The notes beneath the pieces were generated by a model, which searched no databases, was not told the DNA's origin, and saw only the letters and a list, made by a program, of their open reading frames with translations. From assembly GCF_900129975.1 (NCBI RefSeq), contig NZ_FSRG01000004.1, forward strand, positions 124,001 to 188,000: 64,000 nucleotides of DNA, written 5' to 3'. The translations under genes were made by a program, and so were the position numbers. Origin of the DNA: Halodesulfovibrio marinisediminis DSM 17456 (GTDB lineage Bacteria > Desulfobacterota > Desulfovibrionia > Desulfovibrionales > Desulfovibrionaceae). This document shows positions 37,998 through 46,126 of this stretch, in pieces (position 1 is the stretch's first letter; each line of letters opens with the position of its first letter).

Positions 37998-38777
37998 ATG
38001 GTTCAAAGAATTCTTATGGCAGTATTCGCACTGCTGCTCCTTATTCCGCAGAATGTTTCTGCTGGTACCCCTGAATTGAAAGCTCAAGTAGAATCCATAC
38101 TGCGTGAGAACCCGGACATTTTGCTTAATATTATTCGTGAGAATAGCGAACAGGTGCTCATGGCCCTGCGTGAAGGTAACTCTAAGGCGAAAATTGCTGT
38201 CATGAAGGCGCAGTGGAAGCAGGATGTTGCTGTTCCTAAAGACGTTGCGCTTAATGATCGCGCAATCCGTGGCAATGAAGATGCTCCAGTGACTATTGTC
38301 GCATTTTCTGACTTCACATGTCCTTACTGCGAACGTGCTGCGTTTACCTTGAATAGTCTTATGTCGCATTACGGCAAGACCGTACGCTTTGTTTTTAAGA
38401 ACTACCCGCTTGCATCGCACGAAAATGCACGTTTAGCTTCGCAGTATTTTGTTGCTGCGAATAATTTTGACTCTGAAAAAGCGTGGAAGTTGTACGATGA
38501 GTTTTTTGCGAATCGCGAGACCCTGATTGCTGAGGGTGAGCCGTTTATGAAGAAAGTTGCAAAAAAAGTAGGGCTTGATCCTGAAAAACTTGCAAAAGAA
38601 GCACGTACAGAGTCAGTGAATGCTCTTATTGAGGAAGATATGGCAGATGCCAAGGCGCTTGAACTTGAAGGCACTCCGTATTTTCTCGTAAATAATATTC
38701 TTATTCGTGGCGCATTGCCGCTTGATCTTTACTCTGAAGCTGTTGAGATTGCTCTGGATTACGAAAACAAAAAGTAG
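37998..38777 (+). CDS. DsbA-family thiol-disulfide oxidoreductase
   Basis: Periplasmic thioredoxin-fold protein, 259 residues from the ATG at 37998-38000 (GGAGG four bases upstream). Signal peptide of about 22 residues (ending VSA), a helical N-terminal extension (about 25-85), then the fold with active site Cys108-Pro-Tyr-Cys111 in SDFTCPYCE and the cis-proline GTPYFLVN near 221. The N-terminal extension and the order resemble BdbD/DsbA-like and the DsbG-type isomerase-related proteins of Desulfovibrio. Disulfide formation or repair, including cytochrome c maturation, is possible; direction of catalysis is not certain. Confidence 0.88.
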   Translation: MVQRILMAVFALLLLIPQNVSAGTPELKAQVESILRENPDILLNIIRENSEQVLMALREGNSKAKIAVMKAQWKQDVAVPKDVALNDRAIRGNEDAPVTIVAFSDFTCPYCERAAFTLNSLMSHYGKTVRFVFKNYPLASHENARLASQYFVAANNFDSEKAWKLYDEFFANRETLIAEGEPFMKKVAKKVGLDPEKLAKEARTESVNALIEEDMADAKALELEGTPYFLVNNILIRGALPLDLYSEAVEIALDYENKK

Positions 38778-38817
38778 CGTTGCGTAAACCGGTTAGAAAA
38801 GCGTCAGCTGTTGAATA

Positions 38818-38856
38818 TAAAAAGCCTCTGAGAATGTTGCTCAGGGGCTTTTTTTG
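38818..38856 (+). terminator. intrinsic terminator
   Basis: AAAAAGCCTCTGAG / CTCAGGGGCTTTTTTT after the dsbA-like gene. Confidence 0.88.
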
Positions 38857-39008
38857 TACATAGTTCACAATGACAGAATTGTAAGAAAATGGCGATATTA
38901 AGCAAAAACAGTAAAATAGTGGGGTTTGAGCGCTTGCAAAGTTGATGGCGTTCAGGCTATCGTCCCGTTTCGAATTAGATTTTTAGCATGTACAAGGAGA
39001 GTTCATCC

Positions 39009-40151
39009 GTGCAGAAAACAGTGTATTTTATCGAAGGCGACGGGATCGGCAAGGAAGTGTGGGCAGCCGCACGTCCGGTTCTTACAGCTGCGATTGAAAA
39101 AGCGTACGGTAACGAACGTTCCTTGGAGTTTAAGGAGCTTCTCGCCGGAGAAAAGGCATTTAACGAGACTGGTGAATACCTTCCGCAGGATACGTTAACT
39201 ACATTGCAGAATGCAGAGCTTGCCATTAAAGGCCCGCTTATGACTCCTGTAGGTAAAGGATTCCGTAGTCTTAATGTTACCATGAGACAGACGCTCGACT
39301 TATACGCTTGTATTCGTCCTATCCGCTACTACGATGGCATTATGTCACCGGTAAAGCGTCCGGATCTTGTTGATATGGTTGTGTTCCGTGAAAATACTGA
39401 AGACGTTTACGCTGGTATCGAATTTGAGTCCGGCAGTGACGAAGCAAAGCGCCTTATCGAATTTTTCCGCGATGAGCTTGGCGTTACTGTGAATCCTACA
39501 GCAGGTGTTGGCTTAAAGCCGATTACTCCGAACGGCTCTAAGCGCCTTGTGCGTAAAGCGTTGGAATTTGCAGTGGCACACGGCAAGCCTAGTGTAACTC
39601 TCGTGCACAAAGGGAACATCATGAAATACACCGAAGGCGGTTTCCGCCAGTGGGGCTATGATGTTGCTGCTGAAGAGTTTGCTGCGCAGACCACAACTGA
39701 AGATGCTCCTGCAGAAGGCAAAGTGATTGTAAAAGACCGCATTGCTGATGCAATGTTCCAGGAAGCACTTATTCGACCTGAACAGTACTCTGTACTTGCT
39801 ACCACTAACCTCAATGGTGACTACCTTTCTGATGCACTTGCAGCGCAGGTTGGGGGCCTTGGTTTGGCACCGGGCGTGAATATGTCTGACAATCTTGCTT
39901 TCTTTGAGGCAACTCACGGCACGGCTCCGACGATTGCCGGTAAAGACATGGCAAACCCTGGCAGCCTTATTCTATCCGGTGCAATGATGCTCGAGCATAT
40001 TGGTTGGACTGAAGCAGCGGATTCTATTCATAATGCTGTAACCAAAGCTATCTCTGCAAAAACAGTGACCTGCGACCTCGCAAGCCAGATGGAAAACGCT
40101 AAGACGGTCGGTTGTAAAGCATTCGGTGAACTGGTGGGAAGCCTCTTGTAG
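39009..40151 (+). CDS. icd: isocitrate dehydrogenase, NADP-type
   Basis: Oxidises isocitrate to 2-oxoglutarate, here mainly for glutamate synthesis in an incomplete TCA pathway. I start at GTG 39009-39011, nine bases after AAGGAG; the ATG at 38988 lies before that site. 380 residues, shorter than E. coli Icd (416). Substrate loop SLNVTMRQTLDLYACIRPIRY, VVFRENTEDVYAGIEFE and the decarboxylating dehydrogenase signature NLNGDYLSDALAAQVGGLG are present. The R-x-T-x-D-LYA motif and the EDVYAG motif support isocitrate over isopropylmalate. Cofactor choice is inferred. Confidence 0.93.
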   Translation: MQKTVYFIEGDGIGKEVWAAARPVLTAAIEKAYGNERSLEFKELLAGEKAFNETGEYLPQDTLTTLQNAELAIKGPLMTPVGKGFRSLNVTMRQTLDLYACIRPIRYYDGIMSPVKRPDLVDMVVFRENTEDVYAGIEFESGSDEAKRLIEFFRDELGVTVNPTAGVGLKPITPNGSKRLVRKALEFAVAHGKPSVTLVHKGNIMKYTEGGFRQWGYDVAAEEFAAQTTTEDAPAEGKVIVKDRIADAMFQEALIRPEQYSVLATTNLNGDYLSDALAAQVGGLGLAPGVNMSDNLAFFEATHGTAPTIAGKDMANPGSLILSGAMMLEHIGWTEAADSIHNAVTKAISAKTVTCDLASQMENAKTVGCKAFGELVGSLL

Positions 40152-40173
40152 TCGTATCTATCTAGACATAATA

Positions 40174-40212
40174 CGAAAAAGGGTGGTCTCACTGGAGGCC
40201 GCCCTTTTTTTT
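40174..40212 (+). terminator. intrinsic terminator
   Basis: AAAAAGGGTGGTCTC / GAGGCCGCCCTTTTTT, 25 bp after icd. Confidence 0.88.
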
Positions 40213-40361
40213 ATGGTTGCCATCGATGTTTTTTCAAAAACAAAGGATGGGGTGGTGTTATGATTTTTCGTTTCTTGGAAAACTGTCGCTGCAACCAGCC
40301 CCCAAAAGCATCGCTTATTTGGTTGTCAGAAGTTTTTTTTAAGAAAAGCAAAAATTTCGTT

Positions 40362-40429
40362 TTTAACAATTTTGTAAATATGGACAGAAAAAAGCTATTC
40401 AAAATAGACAAAATTTACAAAATTGTAAA
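40362..40429. promoter_or_regulatory. two candidate activator sites upstream of amt
   Basis: TTTACAA-AA-TTGTAAA at 40414-40429 has perfect 7-bp arms; a looser version TTAACAA-TT-TTGTAAA lies at 40363-40378. They are about 60 and 110 bp before the sigma-54 -24 element, where an enhancer-binding activator would sit. The sequence does not look like the enteric NtrC box. Confidence 0.5.
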
Positions 40430-40472
40430 ACACTAAAAATAGCGATGTAGTAAAAACAGGTAGTTACGTTTT

Positions 40473-40488
40473 TGGCACAGAGCCTGCT
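40473..40488 (+). promoter_or_regulatory. sigma-54 (-24/-12) promoter of amt-glnK
   Basis: TGGCACAGAGCCTGCT matches the RpoN consensus: GG at 40474-40475 and GC at 40486-40487, ten bases apart. It is 37 bp before the amt start, so the operon is probably nitrogen-controlled. Confidence 0.85.
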
Positions 40489-40524
40489 TTATTCAAAGCA
40501 AAATCGTTAAAGCAGGAGGTTACT

Positions 40525-41895
40525 ATGTCTGTGTGCAAAAGCATGTTGTCCCGAAATGGGGTAGTTGTAACAATGACAGTTTTAGCGCTTGGCGTAAGCG
40601 CAACGTTAGCACATGCGGAAGATGAGGCGGTGTATCTGACACAAACAAACGCGAACATAGTATGGACTCTGCTCGCTGCCATGCTTGTGATGTTTATGCA
40701 GGCCGGATTCACATTGGTTGAGTGCGGGTTAACCCGATCAAAGAACGCGGGTAATATTCTGATGAAGAATATGCTGGATTTTGCCGTTGGTACTATGCTG
40801 TTCCTTGTTTTTGGTTATGGGTTGATGTTTGGCGGAGACTTTATGGGGATGTTCGGAACGGACGGGTTCTTCCTTTCGTTTATCGATGCTCCTTCTCCTG
40901 CAAGAGATTTTGATATTACATTCTGGTTCTTCCAGTCTGTATTTGCTGCAACCGCGGCAACGATCGTTTCAGGCAGTGTTGCTGAACGTACAAAATTTCA
41001 GGCGTATATTATGATCAGCATGCTCGCGACCGGATTGATCTATCCTATTTCCGGTCACTGGGCATGGGGCGGGCTCACCGGTAATGCAGGCTGGCTCGAA
41101 TCTCTCGGTTTTGTTGATTTTGCGGGATCAACAGTAGTTCATTCTCTTGGTGGCTGGCTTGCTCTGGCTGGTGCCATGGCTGTAGGACCTCGAATCGGTA
41201 AGTATATGCCGGATAAAAAATCTCGTGCAATTCTTGGTCACAATGTGCCTATGGCTGGTCTTGGTGTGTTTATCCTTTGGTTTGGATGGTTCGGATTTAA
41301 CGCCGGATCAACAACTATGGCAGACGGAAGTATTGGGTATATTGCCCTCAATACCAGCCTTGCAGGCTGTGCAGGGATGATAGCTGCTATGATAACTGTC
41401 TGGATTCGCTTCGGTAAGCCGGAAGCATCCATGACAATGAACGGCATCCTTGCCGGACTGGTTGGCGTAACAGCAGGTTGTAGTGAACTTTCACCATTCG
41501 GTGCAATTCTCGTTGGCGGCATTTGTGGCGTAGCAGTCGTAGTAGCCGTTGAGTTTATTGATACCGTGCTGTGTGTGGATGATCCTGTTGGTGCTATTTC
41601 TGTTCACGGCGTCTGCGGTGCCATTGGTACACTGAGTGTAGGATTATTTGCCTCCCCAGATTTTGGCTCTGTAACTGGGTTTTTCTATAACGGAGATCTG
41701 TCTCAGTTCGGAGTGCAGCTGTTAGGTGTTGTCGTCTTTTTTGCATGGGCATTCGGCGTCGGTACCGTATGTTTTAAATTTGTAGATAGCCTTGTCGGGC
41801 TGCGCGTAAGTCGCGTTGAAGAAATTAAGGGACTGGATATTACCGAACACGGGGCAGAAGCCTACAACGGATTCCAGATTTTCAGTGTCGAATAA
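40525..41895 (+). CDS. amt: ammonium transporter
   Basis: Trimeric channel for NH3/NH4+ in the inner membrane. 456 residues with a signal peptide (about 1-31, ending AHA) and eleven membrane helices. Family features: FMQAGFTLVECGLTRSKNAG, WAWGG...VDFAGSTVVHSLGG with the first pore histidine, and the second in VHGVCGAIGTL. GGAGG lies seven bases before the ATG. It is followed after 18 bp by a PII gene, the usual amt-glnK pair, and preceded by a sigma-54 promoter. Confidence 0.96.
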   Translation: MSVCKSMLSRNGVVVTMTVLALGVSATLAHAEDEAVYLTQTNANIVWTLLAAMLVMFMQAGFTLVECGLTRSKNAGNILMKNMLDFAVGTMLFLVFGYGLMFGGDFMGMFGTDGFFLSFIDAPSPARDFDITFWFFQSVFAATAATIVSGSVAERTKFQAYIMISMLATGLIYPISGHWAWGGLTGNAGWLESLGFVDFAGSTVVHSLGGWLALAGAMAVGPRIGKYMPDKKSRAILGHNVPMAGLGVFILWFGWFGFNAGSTTMADGSIGYIALNTSLAGCAGMIAAMITVWIRFGKPEASMTMNGILAGLVGVTAGCSELSPFGAILVGGICGVAVVVAVEFIDTVLCVDDPVGAISVHGVCGAIGTLSVGLFASPDFGSVTGFFYNGDLSQFGVQLLGVVVFFAWAFGVGTVCFKFVDSLVGLRVSRVEEIKGLDITEHGAEAYNGFQIFSVE

Positions 41896-41913
41896 CCTGA
41901 TTGGAGAAAAACA

Positions 41914-42240
41914 ATGAAAAACGTCGTTGCTTTTATCAGACCGGAATGTCTCCCGCAGGTTAAGCAGGAGTTGTTCGCCAGAGAGCTTTTCGGATTGTCT
42001 GTAACCAATATTCTTGGAAGCGGACAGCAGAAAGGATTTACAGAAACCTATCGAGGCGTAACCGAAGAAGTAAACCTTCTTAAAAAATTACGCATTGAAC
42101 TTGTTGTTCATGAAGAACGGCTTAACGACGCTATTACTGCTATTGAAACCGGCGCTCGAACGGAAACAGAAGGCGACGGCATCATTTACTTTCAAAACAT
42201 CCATGGTGTCAGACGAATTCGAACCGGTGAGGCGCTTTAG
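41914..42240 (+). CDS. PII-family nitrogen regulator
   Basis: Trimeric signal protein expected to plug the adjacent ammonium channel according to ATP, ADP and 2-oxoglutarate. 108 residues; QQKGFTETYRG (about 38-48) is the T-loop base and GDGIIYF...RRIRTGE the C-terminal nucleotide site. Position 51, tyrosine in uridylylated PII proteins, is glutamate here (YRGVTEEV), although Tyr46 is kept. Control by uridylylation is therefore unlikely and effector binding alone may act. The gene symbol is left open because GlnB, GlnK and NifI-like branches cannot be separated by eye. Confidence 0.9.
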   Translation: MKNVVAFIRPECLPQVKQELFARELFGLSVTNILGSGQQKGFTETYRGVTEEVNLLKKLRIELVVHEERLNDAITAIETGARTETEGDGIIYFQNIHGVRRIRTGEAL

Positions 42241-42298
42241 AAGAAGTAAAAGAGCAGTTGGTTGAGCTGCACCTGTATAGCAGGAAATTGATTGAAAA

Positions 42299-42335
42299 AA
42301 CAAAGGGTAGAGTTCCCAGACTCTACCCTTTGTTA
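42299..42335. terminator. bidirectional intrinsic terminator
   Basis: ACAAAGGGTAGAGT / ACTCTACCCTTTGT between the convergent PII gene and aroE. Confidence 0.88.
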
Positions 42336-42361
42336 TGTGCTAATTTTGTGCGGTGAGAAAG

Positions 42362-43180
42362 CTAGAGGTGCAGAAGGTTGGATATGAGTTTACGGATATG
42401 TTCGATCGGGAGTTCTTTACCCGTCCAGAGTCTGAACTGCTCTGCCCCTTGTGCGGCGAACATATGCAGGCCGTCTATAGTTTCCCAACCTGTTTCTTTT
42501 GCGGTTCGAAGAAAAACAGTTTCAAGAGGGTTGTAGACCAGATCATATGCAATACCGCTTTCGGTGAACATGTCTGCAGTGAAAGGCGTCTCGTTTACTT
42601 GTTCACCAGACATTCCCATTGGAGTTGTATTGATAACTAAATTAGCTTCAACAGAGCCTCGCTCATCCCACGCAACGGATTTAACAGAAAACTGTGCTGC
42701 GAGTTTTTCGGCTCGTTCCAGGGTTCGGTTACAAATAGTGACATCATTGATGCACAACTCCTGCAATCCTGCCAGAACAGCCTTTGCTGCGCCTCCCGCA
42801 CCAAGTACCAGCGCTTTGGTAGACGCAAGTTTTTTACCTTTAAGAGGTGCCATGAAGCCGATAACGTCTGTGTTGTCACCTACAAGGGTATCATCTTCCC
42901 AGTAGAGGGTGTTCACAGCACCCACAGTCGTAGCGCGTGGCGTGATCTTGTCTACATATTCTATGACAGCTTCTTTGTGGGGAATCGTAACACTGGCCCC
43001 GTACATAGGCAGAGAACGGAAATTTTCCATGAATTCAGGTAGCTTTTCCGGTGGGGTCGGGAATGCCATGTACACTGAATTAAGGGAGTATTTATTGAAT
43101 CCGCTATTGTGCAGTGCTGGACTCATGGTGTGGCCTAAGGGGTGTCCGATGATTCCGTACAGTTTTTTCTGAGCTGTCAT
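42362..43180 (-). CDS. aroE: shikimate dehydrogenase
   Basis: NADPH-dependent reduction of 3-dehydroshikimate in aromatic amino-acid synthesis. From the ATG at 43178-43180 (AAGGA six bases upstream) it has 272 residues. SPALHNSGF binds shikimate, ASVTIPHKE contains the catalytic lysine, GDNTD the catalytic aspartate, and VLGAGGAAKAVL is the dinucleotide loop; NRTLERAEKL is the NADP-preferring stretch. Alone on its strand; other aro genes are not in view. Confidence 0.94.
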   Translation of the reverse strand: MTAQKKLYGIIGHPLGHTMSPALHNSGFNKYSLNSVYMAFPTPPEKLPEFMENFRSLPMYGASVTIPHKEAVIEYVDKITPRATTVGAVNTLYWEDDTLVGDNTDVIGFMAPLKGKKLASTKALVLGAGGAAKAVLAGLQELCINDVTICNRTLERAEKLAAQFSVKSVAWDERGSVEANLVINTTPMGMSGEQVNETPFTADMFTESGIAYDLVYNPLETVFLRTAKETGWETIDGLHMFAAQGAEQFRLWTGKELPIEHIRKLISNLLHL

Positions 43181-43285
43181 TGTCTTTCCTTCTGAGAGCA
43201 GCAGGTTGTGCATTGTTTTTTTCTGTGTGCAATAGAGTGTAGCCAAGAAAAAACTGAAGGTACAGGGCAGGAAGTGTTGTGGAGA

Positions 43286-43322
43286 ACAAAAAAAGCGAAG
43301 TGTCGACCAGACACTCCGCTTA
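43286..43322 (-). terminator. intrinsic terminator after acyl-CoA synthetase gene
   Basis: AAGCGAAGTGTC / GACACTCCGCTT, followed on the minus strand by TTTTTTT. It lies about 270 bp past the synthetase stop. Confidence 0.8.
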
Positions 43323-43592
43323 GGAAATATGGGTTTGGGGAGCCACCCCTCACCATGAAATACATGTGAAAGAAAGAAGGTACTGTTATCTTAGCAACCT
43401 GTGTGCCAATAGTTGTGTATATGTTGTATTTTTTAAAAATACTGCAAAATCAAACGGTAAGAGTGTTTTGTCGTTTTTGCGTGCAATACTGTAGCGTAAA
43501 GGATTTTTTACCCCGGAAGATGCTTCCGCTATTGGCAAGGGTTCTGTGCAAAAAATTTGAACTGGCGAAGTTTACCCCTCTAATCGAATTGC
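43323..43592. other. long 3' region of the acyl-CoA synthetase gene
   Basis: About 270 bp between the synthetase stop and its terminator, without a credible gene. A short stem GGGGAGCC... / ...CCCCTC (about 43334-43352) is visible. Confidence 0.35.
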
Positions 43593-45329
43593 TTAATCGA
43601 CATATAGGTAGCGTTTAATTTTTTGGGTTGGTGTTTTTTCAAACGGTTCAGTTTGTTCAATGACCTTCATAATGCGGGAGAAACCGGCAACTTTGCTGTT
43701 AACATCGTTGCGGATTTCTTCAAGCAGCTTCAGTACCTTTTCTTCAAGTTTGGCAGCATGCAGCGAACCGAATTCGTCGTCTATTTTGGTTCTATCCAGG
43801 TGAATACGTGCGATAAGTTTTCTATCCTGTTCGTACACAATGGTTTCCAGTACCCAAGGGGACTGCATAATTATGCCTTCAAGTTCTTCAGGATAGATAT
43901 TTTCACCGCTTGGCCCGACAATAACGTTTTTGAGGCGGCCACGGATGTAGAGGTAGTCATCGTTATCAAATTTCCCGAGATCGCCGGTTCGGAACCAACC
44001 GTCTTTCGTGAATACAGACTTAGTAATCTCAGGAGCTTTGTAGTATTCTCGCATAATATTAGGGCCTTTTGCGAGAATTTCACCTTCACCTGTTTCAGGA
44101 TGCGGGTTGTCGATTTTTAGTTCAATACCTTGCAGCTTGTATCCTGTAGAGGTCAGGCGGGTGTATGCTGGACCTGTTCCTGCCAGCAGCGGACTGGTTT
44201 CTGTGAGACCATACCCGATAGCATACGGGAAGTTTGCTTCCTTCAGAAAACGCTCAACTTCCGGCGCAATGGCTGCGCCACCAATACAGAAAACACGTAG
44301 GCTTCCGCCGAATGTTGCCAGTAATTTTTTACCGGCAAGAGCATGCATTTTAGGGCGTGCAATTTTGTATAGTAGTCGTTTTGCCCAGCTGCTCGTAAGC
44401 TTGGGCAGGATTGCAGCTTTAAAAATTTTCTCAATAACAAGCGGAACGGACAGCATAACCGTTGGCTTTACTTGAGCCATTGCAGGCAGTAACGCTCGGG
44501 CTGTAGGCGGCTTGCTCATGTAGTTGATATGAGCGCCGTTCATTAACGGCAAAATTAAGCCCAGAGTACATTCGTAGGTATGAGAAAGTGGCAGGATGGA
44601 GAGTAGTCTGTCTCCGGGACCTACTTCTACAATGGTGCGTACAGCATATGCGTTTGATACGATGTTTTCATGTGTAAGCACCACGCCTTTTGAATGCCCT
44701 GTGGTGCCGGATGTGTAGATGATTGCAGCAACATCTTCTGGAGAGACTGTGTTGCCGGCTGAAAACAAGCTGACAGTGCCTTTGATTTTGTCTGCATGCT
44801 CGCGTTCAATAAATTTTTGTGTCAGGTCACGCGCTTTGTCCATAATGGAGCGGAATTCGCGTAATCCAGCATTTTTTAATTCTTTCAGCTTCTGCGGCTC
44901 TTCATCAAATGCAACGGCTGTGAATGTTTCCATCAGGAACAGAGTGGGTGGGGTGTCATATTGGCCGTCTTCAACCTTGCTGAACAGTTTTTGGGAAACA
45001 ATAACAGCAGAAGCTTCGGAATGACGGATAATGTGATGTACGGCATCCGGATGGAAATCTGGAAGGATTGGAACAGCCACTGCGCCCATGGCGGTAATTG
45101 CAAAATATGCAATGCCCCAGTTCGGTGTACTTTCACTTAAGATGGCAACTTTGTCTCCGGCTGTGATTCCGTGCTTAACAAGTAGTCCCTGCAACCCTTG
45201 AACGGCAGTTGCAAACTCTTTGTAAGTAATCGGGGCTTCGCCAACATTTGAAAGTGCCGGTTGATCTGGAAACAAGTCAGCACTGCGTTCGAGTACTGCC
45301 GTAAGGGTATATGTCGTAAGTGGGTACAT
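43593..45329 (-). CDS. AMP-forming long-chain acyl-CoA synthetase
   Basis: Activates a fatty acid with ATP and CoA. I start at the ATG at 45327-45329, MYPLTTYTLTAVLERSADLF, with GGAG five bases upstream, giving 578 residues; an upstream ATG at 45353 in frame is possible but has no site. Core motifs: YTSGTTGHSKGVVLTHEN (P-loop), YGLTETSPLLAGTG, WFRTGDLGKFDNDDYLYIRG and the C-terminal hinge GRLKNVIVGPSGENIYPEEL; the catalytic lysine is in the last KTPTQKIKRYLY. Substrate length unknown. Single gene, divergent from a Dabb protein gene. Confidence 0.9.
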   Translation of the reverse strand: MYPLTTYTLTAVLERSADLFPDQPALSNVGEAPITYKEFATAVQGLQGLLVKHGITAGDKVAILSESTPNWGIAYFAITAMGAVAVPILPDFHPDAVHHIIRHSEASAVIVSQKLFSKVEDGQYDTPPTLFLMETFTAVAFDEEPQKLKELKNAGLREFRSIMDKARDLTQKFIEREHADKIKGTVSLFSAGNTVSPEDVAAIIYTSGTTGHSKGVVLTHENIVSNAYAVRTIVEVGPGDRLLSILPLSHTYECTLGLILPLMNGAHINYMSKPPTARALLPAMAQVKPTVMLSVPLVIEKIFKAAILPKLTSSWAKRLLYKIARPKMHALAGKKLLATFGGSLRVFCIGGAAIAPEVERFLKEANFPYAIGYGLTETSPLLAGTGPAYTRLTSTGYKLQGIELKIDNPHPETGEGEILAKGPNIMREYYKAPEITKSVFTKDGWFRTGDLGKFDNDDYLYIRGRLKNVIVGPSGENIYPEELEGIIMQSPWVLETIVYEQDRKLIARIHLDRTKIDDEFGSLHAAKLEEKVLKLLEEIRNDVNSKVAGFSRIMKVIEQTEPFEKTPTQKIKRYLYVD

Positions 45330-45529
45330 GGGCGCTCCGTAAAAATCATCCATTAAGCACAATGAATACTGTTCACTGCTAAACGAATTGTCTGTACGCG
45401 AAGATTGGTAAGTCTGCAACGCTGGCAACGGCTTTCCGGCAGTCTGTGTCCGTATGTCAATTGACCTTTTTAGTCCTTTGGGCATAAGAAAAAATGAGTA
45501 CAACACTATCTTACAGAAAGGATAATCTC

Positions 45530-45835
45530 ATGATTAAACATATCGTTTGGTTTACTCTTAAAGAAGAGGCAGAAGGCGCATCCGCAGCAGATAACGCATC
45601 AAAAATGGTTGCAATACTCCGCGATCTTGATGGTAAAATTCCTTCCCTTAAAACGCTTGATGTTTCTATGGAATTTGCCAGCACAACGACTGAAGATGTG
45701 CAGGTAATTCTTCTTTCCAGCCATGATGATGAAGCAGGTCTCGCAGACTACGCAAACCATCCGCTTCATCTTGAGTGCGTTGATTTTATCAAAAAGGTTA
45801 TCTCAAGCCGCAAAGCTATCGATTTTGTAGTGTAA
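45530..45835 (+). CDS. Dabb (stress-responsive alpha/beta barrel) domain protein
   Basis: 101 residues from the ATG at 45530-45532 (AAGGA seven bases upstream). MIKHIVWFTLKEEAEG and the ending HPLHLECVDFIKKVISSRKAIDFV are the family marks: a dimeric ferredoxin-like barrel. Conserved histidines (His4, and HPLH near 78) are present. The role in bacteria is unclear. Single gene followed by a terminator flanked by repeats. Confidence 0.85.
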   Translation: MIKHIVWFTLKEEAEGASAADNASKMVAILRDLDGKIPSLKTLDVSMEFASTTTEDVQVILLSSHDDEAGLADYANHPLHLECVDFIKKVISSRKAIDFVV

Positions 45836-45844
45836 TTATGTGCC

Positions 45845-45895
45845 GTTGGCGTTGCCGCAACGTTTTATGTGGCTTTAATTCGCTAACGTGAAGAG
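45845..45895 (-). repeat. dispersed intergenic repeat, copy F1 (reverse, partial)
   Basis: ATGTGGCTTTAATTCGCTAA matches CACGCGGCTTTAATTTGCTG of copy D1. It precedes the shared terminator in the same orientation as D1. Confidence 0.55.
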
Positions 45896-45899
45896 TAAA

Positions 45900-45938
45900 A
45901 AGAGGGCTGTCCTGCTTAGGTAGGACAGCCCTTTTGTT
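45900..45938. terminator. bidirectional intrinsic terminator
   Basis: AGAGGGCTGTCCT / AGGACAGCCCTTTT, between the Dabb gene and convergent gpsA. Confidence 0.9.
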
Positions 45939-45942
45939 TTTG

Positions 45943-46112
45943 AAGAAAGGTTGTGGAGCGTATACCGCAAGGCTAGGTAAAAAAGTGTTTAGCTCGCAGT
46001 TAAAAGTTTTATGAGAGTCCAGAGGACCTTGTTTCAACAGCAGTAGCTGTTTTTGAGGTATGAAAGATTACAGATAGCGATAATGAAACAGGTTCGTTGG
46101 CTTCCGGAGGCA
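45943..46112 (+). repeat. dispersed intergenic repeat, copy F2
   Basis: GAAGAAAGGTTGTGGAGCGT, ACCGCAAGGC, then ACAGATAGCGATAATGAAAC and CTTCCGGAGGCAAGCGC, ending close to the gpsA stop. The ACAGATAGCGA block is shared with copy A and the GATAGTGAAAC block with copy G. Confidence 0.65.
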
Positions 46113-46126
46113 AGCGCAACTTTTTT

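Noticed and set aside
43403-43618. 71-codon plus-strand frame before the acyl-CoA synthetase end
   Set aside because: No ribosome binding site and it runs into the 3' end of the synthetase gene on the other strand.
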